A stretch of 64,000 nt of DNA, taken from assembly GCF_003987565.1 (NCBI RefSeq), contig NZ_NGJY01000002.1, forward strand, positions 682,001 to 746,000, in the 5' to 3' direction. The notes beneath the pieces were generated by a model. The model was not told the origin of the DNA. It was given only the letters and a program-made list of their open reading frames with translations, and did no database searches. Each line of letters opens with the position of its first letter. The stretch's first letter is position 1. Positions 49,701 to 57,415 of the stretch are shown here, piece after piece. This DNA is from Vagococcus fessus (GTDB lineage: Bacteria; Bacillota; Bacilli; Lactobacillales; Vagococcaceae). A program made the position numbers and the translations under genes.

Positions 49701-51136
49701 ATAACTCTTAGATTTTTATTAAATAGCGCTCCACCATTCCTCACATCTGCTTGTTCCTCTATAGAAGGAGCCTTGAATACCCACTTTATTTTACCACCTG
49801 CTAAACTTGTAGGTTTTGTACCCGCTGGACCATCTACCATTTCCTTATAAGTCAAGCCTGCCGGTAATTCATCTTCTACTACAATATCAGAACCCGGTTG
49901 TAGATACATTTGACCTAGATTTTTCTTTGGTATATTCACTTTTATCAACCATTCAGTTTCACTGCCAATTAACGGGGGAACCTCGTTACCACTTAAAGTT
50001 GCCTTTTTAAACTCTTTAGTAATTGAACTTGATATAGATGAATCGATTGTTACAATCGAACTATCTTCTAATGACGAAGCATTAGACATACTAAGAACCC
50101 CTACTATTTCCATATCGGTTCCATTTGGAATAATTCCATTATGAGTATCGATTTCAATAATACGTTCATACGTACGACCTGATTTTAATTGAGGGAAGTT
50201 ATAGATTAATGTTTTTTCTTTTAAATCAAAAACAGGTCTGATTCCTTCAATCTCTAACTCTTTCAAAGCTAACTCCGAGGCATCAAAACTTGCATAAGAA
50301 GATAATGGTAAATCAATCTTTAAGACTGCATCTTTATAATTGATTTGTGCGCCTGTTGTTTTTAGAATCATTCGATACAAAGCTTTTTTGCCAGACTCGA
50401 CAGTCTTGTGAATTGCATCAATTGCTATATCGCGTTGTAAACCATCATTCCTTTCCACTACTGGTGTAGCAAAGGTTTGGCTGGCTTCTACTGGTTGAAT
50501 CACCTCTTCAATAACGGGCCGATTTTCTTTCTTAGATTCCGATTCAACTGTAACTGTTTCCGTCCCTTTAATCCCTGATGTTTCAGAAACCTTATCAGAC
50601 TCAGCTGTTACCTTTTCCTCTGATATTTTCTCTTCTGCTTCAACAGAAGTTTCAATTCCGCTATTTTGATTCTCTACAGTACTTGTTTCTGTTTCTTGAC
50701 TAATAATGGGTGACATTTTATGATTTACTGTTCCAACAGTCCCATTTTCTAACGATCCTTCTATTTTCACAGTCGCTTCTTGGCTTTCAGATTGTTCTAA
50801 TTCAACATAAAGTACTTCCCACTTACCTTCTGGGGTAATCTTTATTTCTCTATCTTTTAAAGTTACACCCTCAACAATTGGAACACTTAATTGTCTATCA
50901 CTATAGACATTATTAAATTTTCCATTATCAAGAGTAATCTTTGTTGATTTCAACTCATCTTTAGCCGTAGTCTTGATTTCTAGTATTTTACTTTTTGATC
51001 TTGCTATTTCTATTTCACGTACTACAAACAACTCCGAATTTGTTTCTTCAGCAAACACCTCATTTAAACTTAAAAGGGGTGTAATATTTGGTAGTAGCAA
51101 CATAAAAATAACTAAAATTGACCAAACCTTCTTCAC
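46793..51136 (-). CDS. Large LPNTG surface protein, probable pilus tip/adhesin
   Basis: A 1447-residue secreted protein. A signal peptide (WSILVIFMLLLPNITPLLSL) is followed by a Ser/Thr/Glu-rich low-complexity stretch (about 140-215). A long series of beta-rich, DUF11-like or isopeptide-type domains comes next, then a C-terminal Cna_B domain (E-box YQLIETKAPSGY) and LPNTG 36 residues from the end. DADDLNGDGKKGD (about residue 920) resembles a calcium-binding loop. No von Willebrand A metal site is visible, unlike many pilus tips. I chose the GTG eight bases after AGGAGG, three codons inside the longest frame. As the first operon gene it is the likely tip. The ligand is unknown. Confidence 0.85.
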   Translation of the reverse strand: MKKVWSILVIFMLLLPNITPLLSLNEVFAEETNSELFVVREIEIARSKSKILEIKTTAKDELKSTKITLDNGKFNNVYSDRQLSVPIVEGVTLKDREIKITPEGKWEVLYVELEQSESQEATVKIEGSLENGTVGTVNHKMSPIISQETETSTVENQNSGIETSVEAEEKISEEKVTAESDKVSETSGIKGTETVTVESESKKENRPVIEEVIQPVEASQTFATPVVERNDGLQRDIAIDAIHKTVESGKKALYRMILKTTGAQINYKDAVLKIDLPLSSYASFDASELALKELEIEGIRPVFDLKEKTLIYNFPQLKSGRTYERIIEIDTHNGIIPNGTDMEIVGVLSMSNASSLEDSSIVTIDSSISSSITKEFKKATLSGNEVPPLIGSETEWLIKVNIPKKNLGQMYLQPGSDIVVEDELPAGLTYKEMVDGPAGTKPTSLAGGKIKWVFKAPSIEEQADVRNGGALFNKNLRVILKVENDKKWIDKTLTNKASVGATFIDGIALSPAAKTSNSIKITESVPSTGDIKGTVIVMGHHGPKDGKNGIAPKKQLDANPSVYDDASLAFAHNITSFKYGAAHDLKEFIVDYDIDPNLILKGVKTPGGTWYKGTTNEQVAKEIPIVPTPKYNIVLTYKDLKTNALKTVVKENPEQNVWLFRSDLGLSENQQITKLSFVFTGTIPSQLNSGTSIAYRFDVKKGYTGVVENKVNMRGQSTYNKKTNGYKKDSYFPFNYREEVSQLYTGKTNISGDRHATIIPRPKSIAPVVEVGVNLMQQEGNIVEPGQNKMRMIFKTNKSSIAKVNKPVETVALLPIGVTVNKEPNALFYGNRNNLVDGKYELVSDNYNNSGRQLVKVTWPEERMDIGGNFQAFLNVNIDKNAPSTLLFDVYGFSGDASLKVPTVSGESLTNTVLQTDADDLNGDGKKGDQPRVKSGNSYSMIGKYDIQTEKFVKGPEEDWSKMAKTVPGGNVDYKLHMTNTTGKDLSSMTLIDVLPSVGDLGITDNIARGSHFSLKLNGPILLPTEWQNKVSVYYSEATTPNRDDLMRQTNYPEYTPKLTNPTGSQNPNWKKQSDIKDWSKINSFKIELLPNKTWIKGVNMDVLFSMTAPTQDEVSNRTLLDSKIEPMERAAYNSFAVATDEGQPVEPLRVGVYMNYDIKEPVVEKTVNGSKNPLELKNRDEEFTWEVDYDFGNYSGEWDKVQLSDQLNKVLTIKDVKVVNKKNQDVTANGKLTVDHKTNLVRFDLNKKNSNFSYLANDTYRLIIKSTISKDATDEQLLPFIKKGGVPNQAELILNDKPKPSNEVKVIPPLVKGNLVITKISDELGEEGQTIHLAGAEFEVKTKDGKSVGKLVTNAKGEAKLADLALGSYQLIETKAPSGYKILSKPINFEITEKETNIKLTVKNTKNKTYLPNTGGMGTLVFYAVGGLLMVGSLYMVTTKKKRGVK

Positions 51137-51169
51137 TAACTGCACCTCCTAAAATAATCAAAAATTAAT

Positions 51170-51277
51170 TTTATAACCCCCGAACTCCCCTCTCTTTAAC
51201 GTGTTAAAGCAATAGTTAGATAATTACTATCTAATAAATAGCTTATAAATTCATGAGCTTATCCTTATTTATAAGCT
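51170..51277 (-). promoter_or_regulatory. Pilus operon control region with three inverted repeats
   Basis: Inverted repeats: AGCTTATAAAT/ATTTATAAGCT (51240-51250 and 51267-51277), TTAGATA/TATCTAA (51216-51222 and 51228-51234), CTTTAAC/GTTAAAG (51194-51200 and 51203-51209). A -10-like TATAAA is at 51170-51175 without a good -35, as in activator-dependent promoters. Confidence 0.55.
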
Positions 51278-51308
51278 TTATAATCTAAGATTACCAGTTT
51301 GAAAAAAC

Positions 51309-51345
51309 AAAAAAAGCCTTTTTATGTATTAAAAAAGGCTTTTTT
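51309..51345 (-). terminator. Terminator of the AraC-family gene
   Basis: AAAAAGCCTTTTT and AAAAAGGCTTTTT form a stem with a T-run on the minus strand, 34 bases after the regulator stop. It isolates the pilus operon from the regulator. Confidence 0.85.
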
Positions 51346-51378
51346 ATCAACTTTATTAAACTATTAACAACCCTGTGT

Positions 51379-52242
51379 TTATTTAATGTTTTTCGAACGG
51401 TATCTGTGCGGCGTTTCATTAAACCTTGATTTAAAAGCTAATCTAAACGCTTTCTCACTCGGAAAGCCCGTTCGAAAAGAAATCAAACTAATTGGCATAT
51501 CTGTATGAATCAAAAGATGATGAGATTTCTGCACTCGAACAGAGTTAACAAATGCCATTAAACTAATATCTAAATTTTCTTTAAATAGCTTTTGTAAAAA
51601 ACTAATCGAAACATTAAATGTCTCAGCTAAACTTGATGTTGTCAGGTCCTCATGATAGTGACTTTCAATATAAGATACTATTTCATACAATCTCACTCCT
51701 TTTCCAGGTATTTGATAACCCAAATGCGGTGAATCTACTTCTACCATCCAATCCTTAACAAGTAGATATATTAATTTATAAGTATTTTTTAAAATTTCTA
51801 ACTTTTTAAGCTCATTTTCTTCACCCATTACTGAAAAATAAAGCCTTTCTAAACAATCAGATAACAGCTCACTTTTTTTACAAGCCATACCAAATAAAGC
51901 AGAAGGTTCCGAAATAAATCGCTTATAAGTATAATCAGGAATAAGTAAGGTTAAAAGCTCATACGAAATAACAAATGTCATTGCGTCCAACTCCTTATCA
52001 TACTTAGGAACAATACTGTGAACTTCTGCAGAATTAACAACCAATACCATGCCCGGGTACGTCTCATAAGTCACTCCTTCAATCTTAATTTCATGATTAG
52101 TTCCGGAACGCATATAAAATAGTTCTAAAGAACTATGCCAATGAGGTGCTATCGATCTAGTACTATGATTAGCACTATAATGTAGCCACTTAATCGGAAT
52201 TTCAATAGTATCATACGTGATAAGTTCATGCTTGACCTTCAT
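51379..52242 (-). CDS. AraC-family transcriptional regulator, likely pilus regulator
   Basis: A 287-residue regulator with an N-terminal cupin-like sensing domain (APHWHSSLELFYMRSG; HSIVPKYD) and a C-terminal double HTH (TTSSLAETFNVSISFLQKLFKENLDISLMAFVNSVRV, then ISLISFRTGFPSEKAFRLAFKSRFNETPHRYR). It lies directly upstream of the pilus operon in the same direction, separated by a terminator. An activator role on that operon is inferred from position. The effector is unknown; the N-terminal form is shared with sugar-sensing AraC proteins. Confidence 0.88.
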   Translation of the reverse strand: MKVKHELITYDTIEIPIKWLHYSANHSTRSIAPHWHSSLELFYMRSGTNHEIKIEGVTYETYPGMVLVVNSAEVHSIVPKYDKELDAMTFVISYELLTLLIPDYTYKRFISEPSALFGMACKKSELLSDCLERLYFSVMGEENELKKLEILKNTYKLIYLLVKDWMVEVDSPHLGYQIPGKGVRLYEIVSYIESHYHEDLTTSSLAETFNVSISFLQKLFKENLDISLMAFVNSVRVQKSHHLLIHTDMPISLISFRTGFPSEKAFRLAFKSRFNETPHRYRSKNIK

Positions 52243-52527
52243 TCAACCCTCAAATCCTCTCTACTTGACAATTAAAAATAATAACTTTAAATAAGTCCCC
52301 ATCTCCTATTTACAAATTAATTATACTCAAAATGATTTTCATAAACTAATAAGACACTTTATAAACATTATTAATAAATAATAATAATCGTTTTTCAAAC
52401 GATTGTAGCAGCAACTCACAAGCCTTTCAATAAAAAATCGATTTGAAAAATGACAACTTTATATTGCCACTTGACTCCTTGTTAATAAATTTTAAAATAA
52501 AAAAAGTTATCCACAGTGGATAACTTT
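52243..52527. other. AT-rich intergenic region upstream of the AraC-family gene
   Basis: No open reading frame of note. It contains a hairpin AATCGTTT-TTC-AAACGATT (about 52386-52403) and poly-A/T stretches, and ends with the terminator of the small gene at 52501-52529. Regulatory sites for the AraC-family gene are likely but not identifiable. Confidence 0.5.
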
Positions 52528-52529
52528 TT
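52496..52529 (-). terminator. Terminator of the 42-residue gene, with DnaA boxes
   Basis: AAAAAGTTATCCAC and its exact complement flank a single A, followed on the minus strand by a T-run. It contains TTATCCACA (52507-52515) and the overlapping one-mismatch AGTGGATAA (52515-52523). Confidence 0.8.
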
Positions 52530-52656
52530 ATTTGTTATATATTTTCGGACCTTTACGCATATTTTTTCGGTCATTCTTAGGTGTTTCCATTTTTTTAGAA
52601 CGTCCACCTGATTGTTTATTTTTTATAATTTCTAACATTTTATCTTTTGAGCTCAT
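52528..52656 (-). CDS. Unrecognised 42-residue basic protein
   Basis: MSSKDKMLEIIKNKQSGG begins a 42-residue, strongly basic protein rich in Lys, Arg and Asn; it ends MRKGPKIYNK. The ATG follows GAGG by seven bases. The stop codon lies in a tailor-made terminator, and the rpsI terminator precedes the gene, so it looks like a real monocistronic unit. It has no membrane segment or signal peptide. I do not recognise a family. A nucleic-acid or ribosome-binding role would suit the charge but is only a guess. Confidence 0.7.
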   Translation of the reverse strand: MSSKDKMLEIIKNKQSGGRSKKMETPKNDRKNMRKGPKIYNK

Positions 52657-52690
52657 TATTATTCCTCTTTTCTCACTTAGCTGTTTCAAT

Positions 52691-52725
52691 AAAAAAAGAC
52701 GTTTCGCAACATAGTGCGAAACGTC
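52691..52725 (-). terminator. Terminator of rplM-rpsI
   Basis: GACGTTTCGCA, loop CTATGT, its complement and seven T on the minus strand. Confidence 0.92.
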
Positions 52726-52749
52726 CGAAAGTTTGTTGTATAAAGTTTC

Positions 52750-53142
52750 TTAACGTTTTGAGAATTGAGAAGCTTTACGGGCTTTCTTAAGACCTGGTTT
52801 TTTACGTTCAACCATACGTGAGTCACGAGTAAGAAGACCAGCTGATTTCAATGGAGCACGGAAATCTGGATCAACGTTTAATAACGCACGAGCGATACCA
52901 TGACGAGTAGCACCTGATTGTCCTGCATATCCACCACCGTGAACATTTACGAATACGTCATAAGCGCCTTCTGTTGCAGTTGCAGCGAAAGGTTGGTTAA
53001 TGACAGCGCGTAAGTCAGCATGTGGGATATATTCTTCGATTGCTTTATCATTCATAATGATTTTTCCTGTACCTGGTACTAGACGTACGCGAGCTACAGA
53101 GTTTTTACGACGGCCTGTGCCGATATATTGTACTTTAGCCAA
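52750..53142 (-). CDS. rpsI: 30S ribosomal protein S9
   Basis: The 130-residue S9 begins [20 protein letters not shown] and ends with the basic tail [19 protein letters not shown] that reaches the ribosomal P site; the terminal KR is conserved. [21 protein letters not shown] is the family signature. It follows rplM by 13 bases in the universal rplM-rpsI pair. Confidence 0.98.
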   Translation of the reverse strand: MAKVQYIGTGRRKNSVARVRLVPGTGKIIMNDKAIEEYIPHADLRAVINQPFAATATEGAYDVFVNVHGGGYAGQSGATRHGIARALLNVDPDFRAPLKSAGLLTRDSRMVERKKPGLKKARKASQFSKR

Positions 53143-53155
53143 TGAATTTTCCTCC

Positions 53156-53599
53156 TTAAATTAAGTTAGTAATATCTAAAACTTCTGGTTGTTGTGCTTG
53201 ATGTTCATGTTCTGAACCACCGTACACGTGTAATTTAGATAATTGTTTACGACCTAAAGTATTTTTAGGTAGCATTCCTTTAACAGATGTTTCGATTAAA
53301 CGACGTGAATTTTTATCACGTAATTCACCAGCTGAAACTGATTTTAAACCACCTGGGTACATGCTGTGACGGTAATACATTTTGTCTGAAGCTTTGTTCC
53401 CTGTTAATTTAATTTTGTCTGCATTGATTACGATTACGAAATCACCAGTATCCACATGAGGTGTGAATGTTGGTTTGTTTTTTCCACGTAGAATAGATGC
53501 TACTACTGCTGATAAGCGTCCCATTGGGATATCAGTAGCGTCCACTACGTACCATTTACGTTCTACTTCGCCAGCTTTGGCCATATATGTTGTACGCAC
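53156..53599 (-). CDS. rplM: 50S ribosomal protein L13
   Basis: L13 is an early-assembling large-subunit protein. The 147 residues begin [29 protein letters not shown] and contain the signature [21 protein letters not shown]. The GTG at 53599 lies eight bases after GGAGG; a start five codons upstream would fall before that site. A structured leader and a strong promoter precede it, consistent with autoregulation by L13. Confidence 0.97.
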   Translation of the reverse strand: MRTTYMAKAGEVERKWYVVDATDIPMGRLSAVVASILRGKNKPTFTPHVDTGDFVIVINADKIKLTGNKASDKMYYRHSMYPGGLKSVSAGELRDKNSRRLIETSVKGMLPKNTLGRKQLSKLHVYGGSEHEHQAQQPEVLDITNLI

Positions 53600-53629
53600 G
53601 TTTGTTTCCTCCAATTTATAGTTCTGTTT

Positions 53630-53674
53630 TTGTTTGACACAATAAGTTTCCGGGGCTCATCGTGGGGCAAACAA
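53630..53674 (-). ncRNA. L13-type leader (ribosomal protein autoregulatory element)
   Basis: On the minus strand the closing stem TTGTTTG/CAAACAA (53668-53674 with 53630-53636) encloses CACGAT/ATTGTG and a G/C-rich loop. Position and size fit the Rfam L13 leader found upstream of rplM in Firmicutes. Family membership is from memory. Confidence 0.65.
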
Positions 53675-53685
53675 TACCATCTATC

Positions 53686-53714
53686 ATGATATAGCTTAAT
53701 TAGTTAATTGTCAA
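53686..53714 (-). promoter_or_regulatory. rplM-rpsI promoter
   Basis: Perfect TTGACA (53709-53714), a 17-base spacer and TATCAT (53686-53691) on the minus strand. Confidence 0.85.
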
Positions 53715-53746
53715 TAAGTTAAGAAAATAAACTGAAAATAATTCTG

Positions 53747-54490
53747 TTATTTATATCTTACTTCCATCAAATATAACCCCTCTGGATGAGCCGTTGGACC
53801 TGCAAGATTTCGATCTTTTTTGTCTATAATCGTTGTTATTTGCTCAACTGGCATACGATTATTACCAATTTTTAGCAAAGTGCCTACCATAATACGCACC
53901 ATTTTATATAAAAAACCATTACCAGAAAATACAAAACGAATTTGGGTCTCACTCACTTGTTCTACCTTCGCTTCATAAATCGTTCTTACTTTATCTTCAA
54001 TCTCTGTTCCAGTTGCACAAAATCCAGAAAAATCATGTTCGCCTAGTAATAATTCTGCTGCTTTTTTCATTTTTTCAATATCTAACTCATACGGGAAAAA
54101 AGCCGCATAGCGTCTTGAAAAAGGACTACGAGGACGGCCTATATCAACGTAAAAATGATACGTTTTCCCCTTTGCAAGATACCTCGCATGAAATTCATCA
54201 TCAACTAATTCCACAGATTTAACCGCAATATCCTCAGGTGACTGTGTATCAAACGCATGCCGTAATTTCTCTTCATCTCGCTTCTGAGGCATGTCAAAAT
54301 GAATCACTTGTCCTTCAGCATGTACACCTGAATCTGTCCGTCCTGACCCATGTATTGGGACATGAACACCATTATTAAACTTAGTTAACGTCTTTTCCAA
54401 CTCCTGCTGAACCGTTTTACCATTATCCTGTGTTTGAAACCCACAATAATCTGTGCCATCATAAGCAATCACTGCTTTATATCTCGGCAT
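53747..54490 (-). CDS. truA: tRNA pseudouridine synthase A
   Basis: TruA makes pseudouridine at positions 38-40 of tRNA anticodon stems. The 247 residues start with RYKAVIAYDGTDYCGFQTQ, contain the catalytic Asp in GSGRTDSGVHAEGQV, and FVFSGNGFLYKMVRIMVG. It is between ecfT and rplM, as in Bacillus, but terminators and promoters on both sides make it a separate unit. Confidence 0.97.
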   Translation of the reverse strand: MPRYKAVIAYDGTDYCGFQTQDNGKTVQQELEKTLTKFNNGVHVPIHGSGRTDSGVHAEGQVIHFDMPQKRDEEKLRHAFDTQSPEDIAVKSVELVDDEFHARYLAKGKTYHFYVDIGRPRSPFSRRYAAFFPYELDIEKMKKAAELLLGEHDFSGFCATGTEIEDKVRTIYEAKVEQVSETQIRFVFSGNGFLYKMVRIMVGTLLKIGNNRMPVEQITTIIDKKDRNLAGPTAHPEGLYLMEVRYK

Positions 54491-54504
54491 ATCATTTCCT
54501 CCTC

Positions 54505-54540
54505 TAAAAAAGCAGCCCCCTATTGAAAGAGAGCTGCTTA
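54505..54540 (-). terminator. Terminator between ecfT and truA
   Basis: AAGCAGCTCTC with GGGGGCTGCTT (two G-T pairs) and TTTTTT on the minus strand. Confidence 0.8.
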
Positions 54541-54550
54541 GATAATCTAA

Positions 54551-55348
54551 TTAGTAACGTAAATAGACTAATGCAACGGTAACCAGCGCAAAAACAATAA
54601 CCACCATCGTATCTTTCATATACCACTTTAACTGTCTATACTTACTTCTACCTTCTCCACCTTGATACCCTCGCGCTTCCATAGCAATTGCTAAATCTTC
54701 CGCACGATTAAAACTGCTTACAAACAAAGGAATCAGTAGTGGAACTATAGCTTTCATTTTTTGTGCTAAATTTCCTTCACCAAAGTCAACACCACGAGCT
54801 CTTTGTGCATTCATAATTTTCTCGGTCTCATCCATCAATGTCGGAACAAATCTTAAAGCAATTGACAACATTAAAGAGACTTCATGTGCAGGAAATTTTA
54901 CTACTTTTAACGGTCTCAATAAGTACTCAATTGCATCCGATAAGGCAAGTGGCGCTGTTGTTAGAGTCAATAATGTTGACATAAAAATAATCAACACAAA
55001 ACGACTAAAAATAAAAGCCCCATTCCTTAAACCTAATTCTGTTAAGGATATAATACCAAACTCGAAGTAAACAGTACCACCTTTTGTAAACAAGACCTGA
55101 AGGACCACCGTAAATAAAATCAACCAAATTAACGGTTTAACACCTCTAATAAAAAACTTGATGCTCACTTTCGACAATAAAATCATTCCTAAAGTAAAGA
55201 CCAACATAAATGCATAGCTTTGGAAATTATTACATAAAAAAATAATTCCTATAAAATAAAAACTAGCTAATAGCTTAGCCCTTGGATCAAGACGATGAAT
55301 AATCGAATCACCTGGAATGTAACGACCAAATATTAATTTTTCAAGCAT
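54551..55348 (-). CDS. ecfT: ECF transporter transmembrane subunit EcfT
   Basis: EcfT is the shared scaffold linking S components to the ATPases. The 265 residues have membrane segments and the two coupling helices with their Ala-Arg-Gly motifs, seen as NAQRARGVDF and AMEARGYQGGEGR. It overlaps ecfA2 by one base. The module serves several vitamin-specific S components, including possibly the one at 41711-42322. Confidence 0.95.
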   Translation of the reverse strand: MLEKLIFGRYIPGDSIIHRLDPRAKLLASFYFIGIIFLCNNFQSYAFMLVFTLGMILLSKVSIKFFIRGVKPLIWLILFTVVLQVLFTKGGTVYFEFGIISLTELGLRNGAFIFSRFVLIIFMSTLLTLTTAPLALSDAIEYLLRPLKVVKFPAHEVSLMLSIALRFVPTLMDETEKIMNAQRARGVDFGEGNLAQKMKAIVPLLIPLFVSSFNRAEDLAIAMEARGYQGGEGRSKYRQLKWYMKDTMVVIVFALVTVALVYLRY

Positions 55349-56223
55349 TAGTTGTCACCTACTTTCTGACTTTCTGACAACTGTTTCTTTAACACCACAG
55401 CCAATTCCTCTGTAGTTAAAGGTAACGAATCAAAATGAAACCCTTTAGCTTTTAACTTTAAAGCAAATTCCGTTGCGGTCGGAACACCTAATTGTTTCTC
55501 ACGTAGCCACTCTACATCAGAGAAGACTGTCTTAGGGTCACCTTTTTTTACAACAGTCCCTTTTTCCAAAACAACAACATAATCAGCATAATTAACTACA
55601 TCGTCCATAACATGCGTCACTAATACGATAGTAATCCCTTTCTCCTTATGTAGCCTATCAAACATTTCAAGCATCTCAAGCCTACCTTGAGGATCTAATC
55701 CCGCAGTAGGCTCATCTAGAACTAGTACAGAAGGTTCCATCGCCAAAACACCAGCGATGGCAACACGTCTCATTTGGCCTCCAGACAACTCAAAAGGTGA
55801 CTTGTCCTTGTATGACTCATCAAGTCCAACAAGGTCTAGAACCTCATTTACAAGACTCTCACACGACTCTTCACTCACACCAAAGTTCTTAGGACCAAAT
55901 GAAATATCTTTAGCAACAGTTTCTTCAAACAATTGAGCTTCTGGAAACTGAAAGACTATTCCAACTTCTTTACGAATTGGCTTTAAATTCTTATTGTTAG
56001 TTTCGCTAGTTATTATCCTATCACCAATAGCCACTTGACCTTCTGTAGGTTTAACCAAAGCATTAAGATGCTGTAATAAAGTAGATTTACCACTTCCTGT
56101 ATGACCAACTATAGCAGTGTAACTGCCTTCACTAATATCTAAATTAATATCATATAATGCTTTATATTCAAAAGGAGTGAACGGTTGGTAAGTATAAGCT
56201 ACTTTTTCAAACTTGATGTCCAT
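55348..56223 (-). CDS. ecfA2: ECF transporter ATPase EcfA2
   Basis: One of two ATPases of the energy-coupling-factor transporter. The 291 residues have Walker [10 protein letters not shown], the Q-loop [14 protein letters not shown], signature [15 protein letters not shown], Walker [13 protein letters not shown] and the switch His in VTHVMDD. The ATG at 56223 ([12 protein letters not shown]) is the usual family start. It overlaps ecfA1 by 25 bases. Confidence 0.95.
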   Translation of the reverse strand: MDIKFEKVAYTYQPFTPFEYKALYDINLDISEGSYTAIVGHTGSGKSTLLQHLNALVKPTEGQVAIGDRIITSETNNKNLKPIRKEVGIVFQFPEAQLFEETVAKDISFGPKNFGVSEESCESLVNEVLDLVGLDESYKDKSPFELSGGQMRRVAIAGVLAMEPSVLVLDEPTAGLDPQGRLEMLEMFDRLHKEKGITIVLVTHVMDDVVNYADYVVVLEKGTVVKKGDPKTVFSDVEWLREKQLGVPTATEFALKLKAKGFHFDSLPLTTEELAVVLKKQLSESQKVGDN

Positions 56224-57041
56224 AACCAATCCACCATCCTTTCATCCGTCATATACTCAACTGGAACTTCTAATCCATTAGCTTTAAGTTCCTTCTTCAA
56301 TTTTTCTGGGAATGGAACATCTAACCCCATTCCGACTAATTTATCCCCAGCAGCAAATATTTCTTCCGGAGTCCCTTCTTTAATCATCTCACCTTTTTTC
56401 ATAACCAATACTCTGTTAGCATTCGCAGCTTCATCAATATCATGAGTTATAGAAATAACTGTTAAATTTTTTTCATCCTTCAATTGTTTAATTGTAGAAA
56501 TTACTTCTAATCTACCTTTAGGGTCTAACATACTAGTTGCTTCATCTAAAATAATGACATCTGGTCTTAAAGCTACCACACCAGCAATTGCGACACGTTG
56601 TTTTTGACCCCCAGATAAACGCGCTGGTTCTTTAGTTTTAAAATCAGACATACGAACTCGATCTAAAGCATCTGAAACTCTAATTAACATATCTTCTCGA
56701 GGGATTCCTTGATTTTCCAATCCAAATGCAACATCGTCTTCAACAGTTGAACCTACAAATTGATTATCAGGATTTTGAAAAACCATCCCGACACGTTTTC
56801 TAATATCCCAGACTGATTCTTCAGATAAAGGAACTTCCCCTACCATAACTTCTCCATTATTAGGTAATATCAGACCATTGATTGTCTTTGCCAAAGTTGA
56901 TTTTCCAGAACCATTATGACCAATAATAGCTACCCATTCTCCTTCAAAAATATCGAAAGAAACATTATTTAAAGCTAAACTTTCGTTTTCTTCTTCTTGA
57001 TAGCTAAAACAAACATTTTTTAATTCTATGATTGGTTTCAT
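56199..57041 (-). CDS. ecfA1: ECF transporter ATPase EcfA1
   Basis: The partner ATPase, 280 residues, with Walker [11 protein letters not shown]-loop [25 protein letters not shown] (typical of EcfA1), signature [15 protein letters not shown], Walker [13 protein letters not shown] and ITHDIDE. It is the first gene of ecfA1-ecfA2-ecfT. A terminator-like hairpin lies 46 bases before its start, so expression may depend on read-through or attenuation. Confidence 0.95.
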   Translation of the reverse strand: MKPIIELKNVCFSYQEEENESLALNNVSFDIFEGEWVAIIGHNGSGKSTLAKTINGLILPNNGEVMVGEVPLSEESVWDIRKRVGMVFQNPDNQFVGSTVEDDVAFGLENQGIPREDMLIRVSDALDRVRMSDFKTKEPARLSGGQKQRVAIAGVVALRPDVIILDEATSMLDPKGRLEVISTIKQLKDEKNLTVISITHDIDEAANANRVLVMKKGEMIKEGTPEEIFAAGDKLVGMGLDVPFPEKLKKELKANGLEVPVEYMTDERMVDWLWTSSLKK

Positions 57042-57245
57042 CTCGTTACCTCTCTTAACCTAATTTCTAAAAATAAATAAAAAAATAAAGCTAACAATAT
57101 ATGGTTAGCTTTTGACATACTGCACACCATACTTTAACACGTATAACAGTAACAAATAACGGACCTTGATTCAAGAAATCAAGCTTCGTTTTATTTATAT
57201 ATACAGATTTAAATGATTCCCTTAACTTCATTTCATTTAAAATAA
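57042..57245 (-). other. Gap before ecfA1: two hairpins, no gene
   Basis: This 204-base stretch holds no plausible gene. It has a 7-base inverted repeat CTTGATT/AATCAAG (57165-57183) and the hairpin below. A weak promoter might lie near 57135-57165 on the minus strand, but none is convincing. Confidence 0.5.
57081..57112 (-). terminator. Terminator-like hairpin just upstream of ecfA1
   Basis: AAAGCTAAC/GTTAGCTTT with a TTTTTTT-containing tail on the minus strand. It lies between the L17 element and ecfA1, without a clear promoter after it. Confidence 0.65.
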
Positions 57246-57292
57246 AGTATTTTTTTCTACTTACGACAAGTCATAAGTAGAAAAAAACACTT
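57245..57292 (-). terminator. 19-bp stem terminator after the rplQ element
   Basis: Arms 57245-57263 and 57274-57292 pair completely with one G-T, loop of ten bases, then a T-rich tail on the minus strand. Its first arm overlaps the closing stem of the upstream RNA element, so the two folds compete. Confidence 0.75.
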
Positions 57293-57397
57293 TATGATGA
57301 GTGCATACTCCCTAGTCAAACTAGGGAGATGCCACGAGCTAGACTCGGAAGTAAACTTCCAACATCATAACACTCTAAGTGAATCATCTATAAAGTG
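57288..57397 (-). ncRNA. L17 downstream element-like structured RNA
   Basis: Downstream of rplQ, CACTTTAT (57390-57397) pairs with ATAAAGTG (57288-57295), or alternatively TTATGATG (57363-57370) with CATCATAA (57292-57299). Inside are hairpins GGAAGT/ACTTCC (57347-57360), CGAG/CTCG (57335-57347) and CTCCCTAG/CTAGGGAG (57308-57328). The location matches the L17 downstream element described in lactic acid bacteria and Listeria. Membership is inferred from position and structure. Confidence 0.65.
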
Positions 57398-57415
57398 ATG
57401 GTATAGCTATTGAAT

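Noticed and set aside
43497-52242. Pilus locus as a recent mobile island
   Set aside because: No integrase, transposase, flanking direct repeats or tRNA site can be seen, and base composition looks similar to neighbours, although older transfer cannot be excluded.
52532-52714. 60-codon plus-strand frame near the small basic protein gene
   Set aside because: It is antisense to the 42-residue gene, runs through the rpsI terminator region and has no ribosome site.
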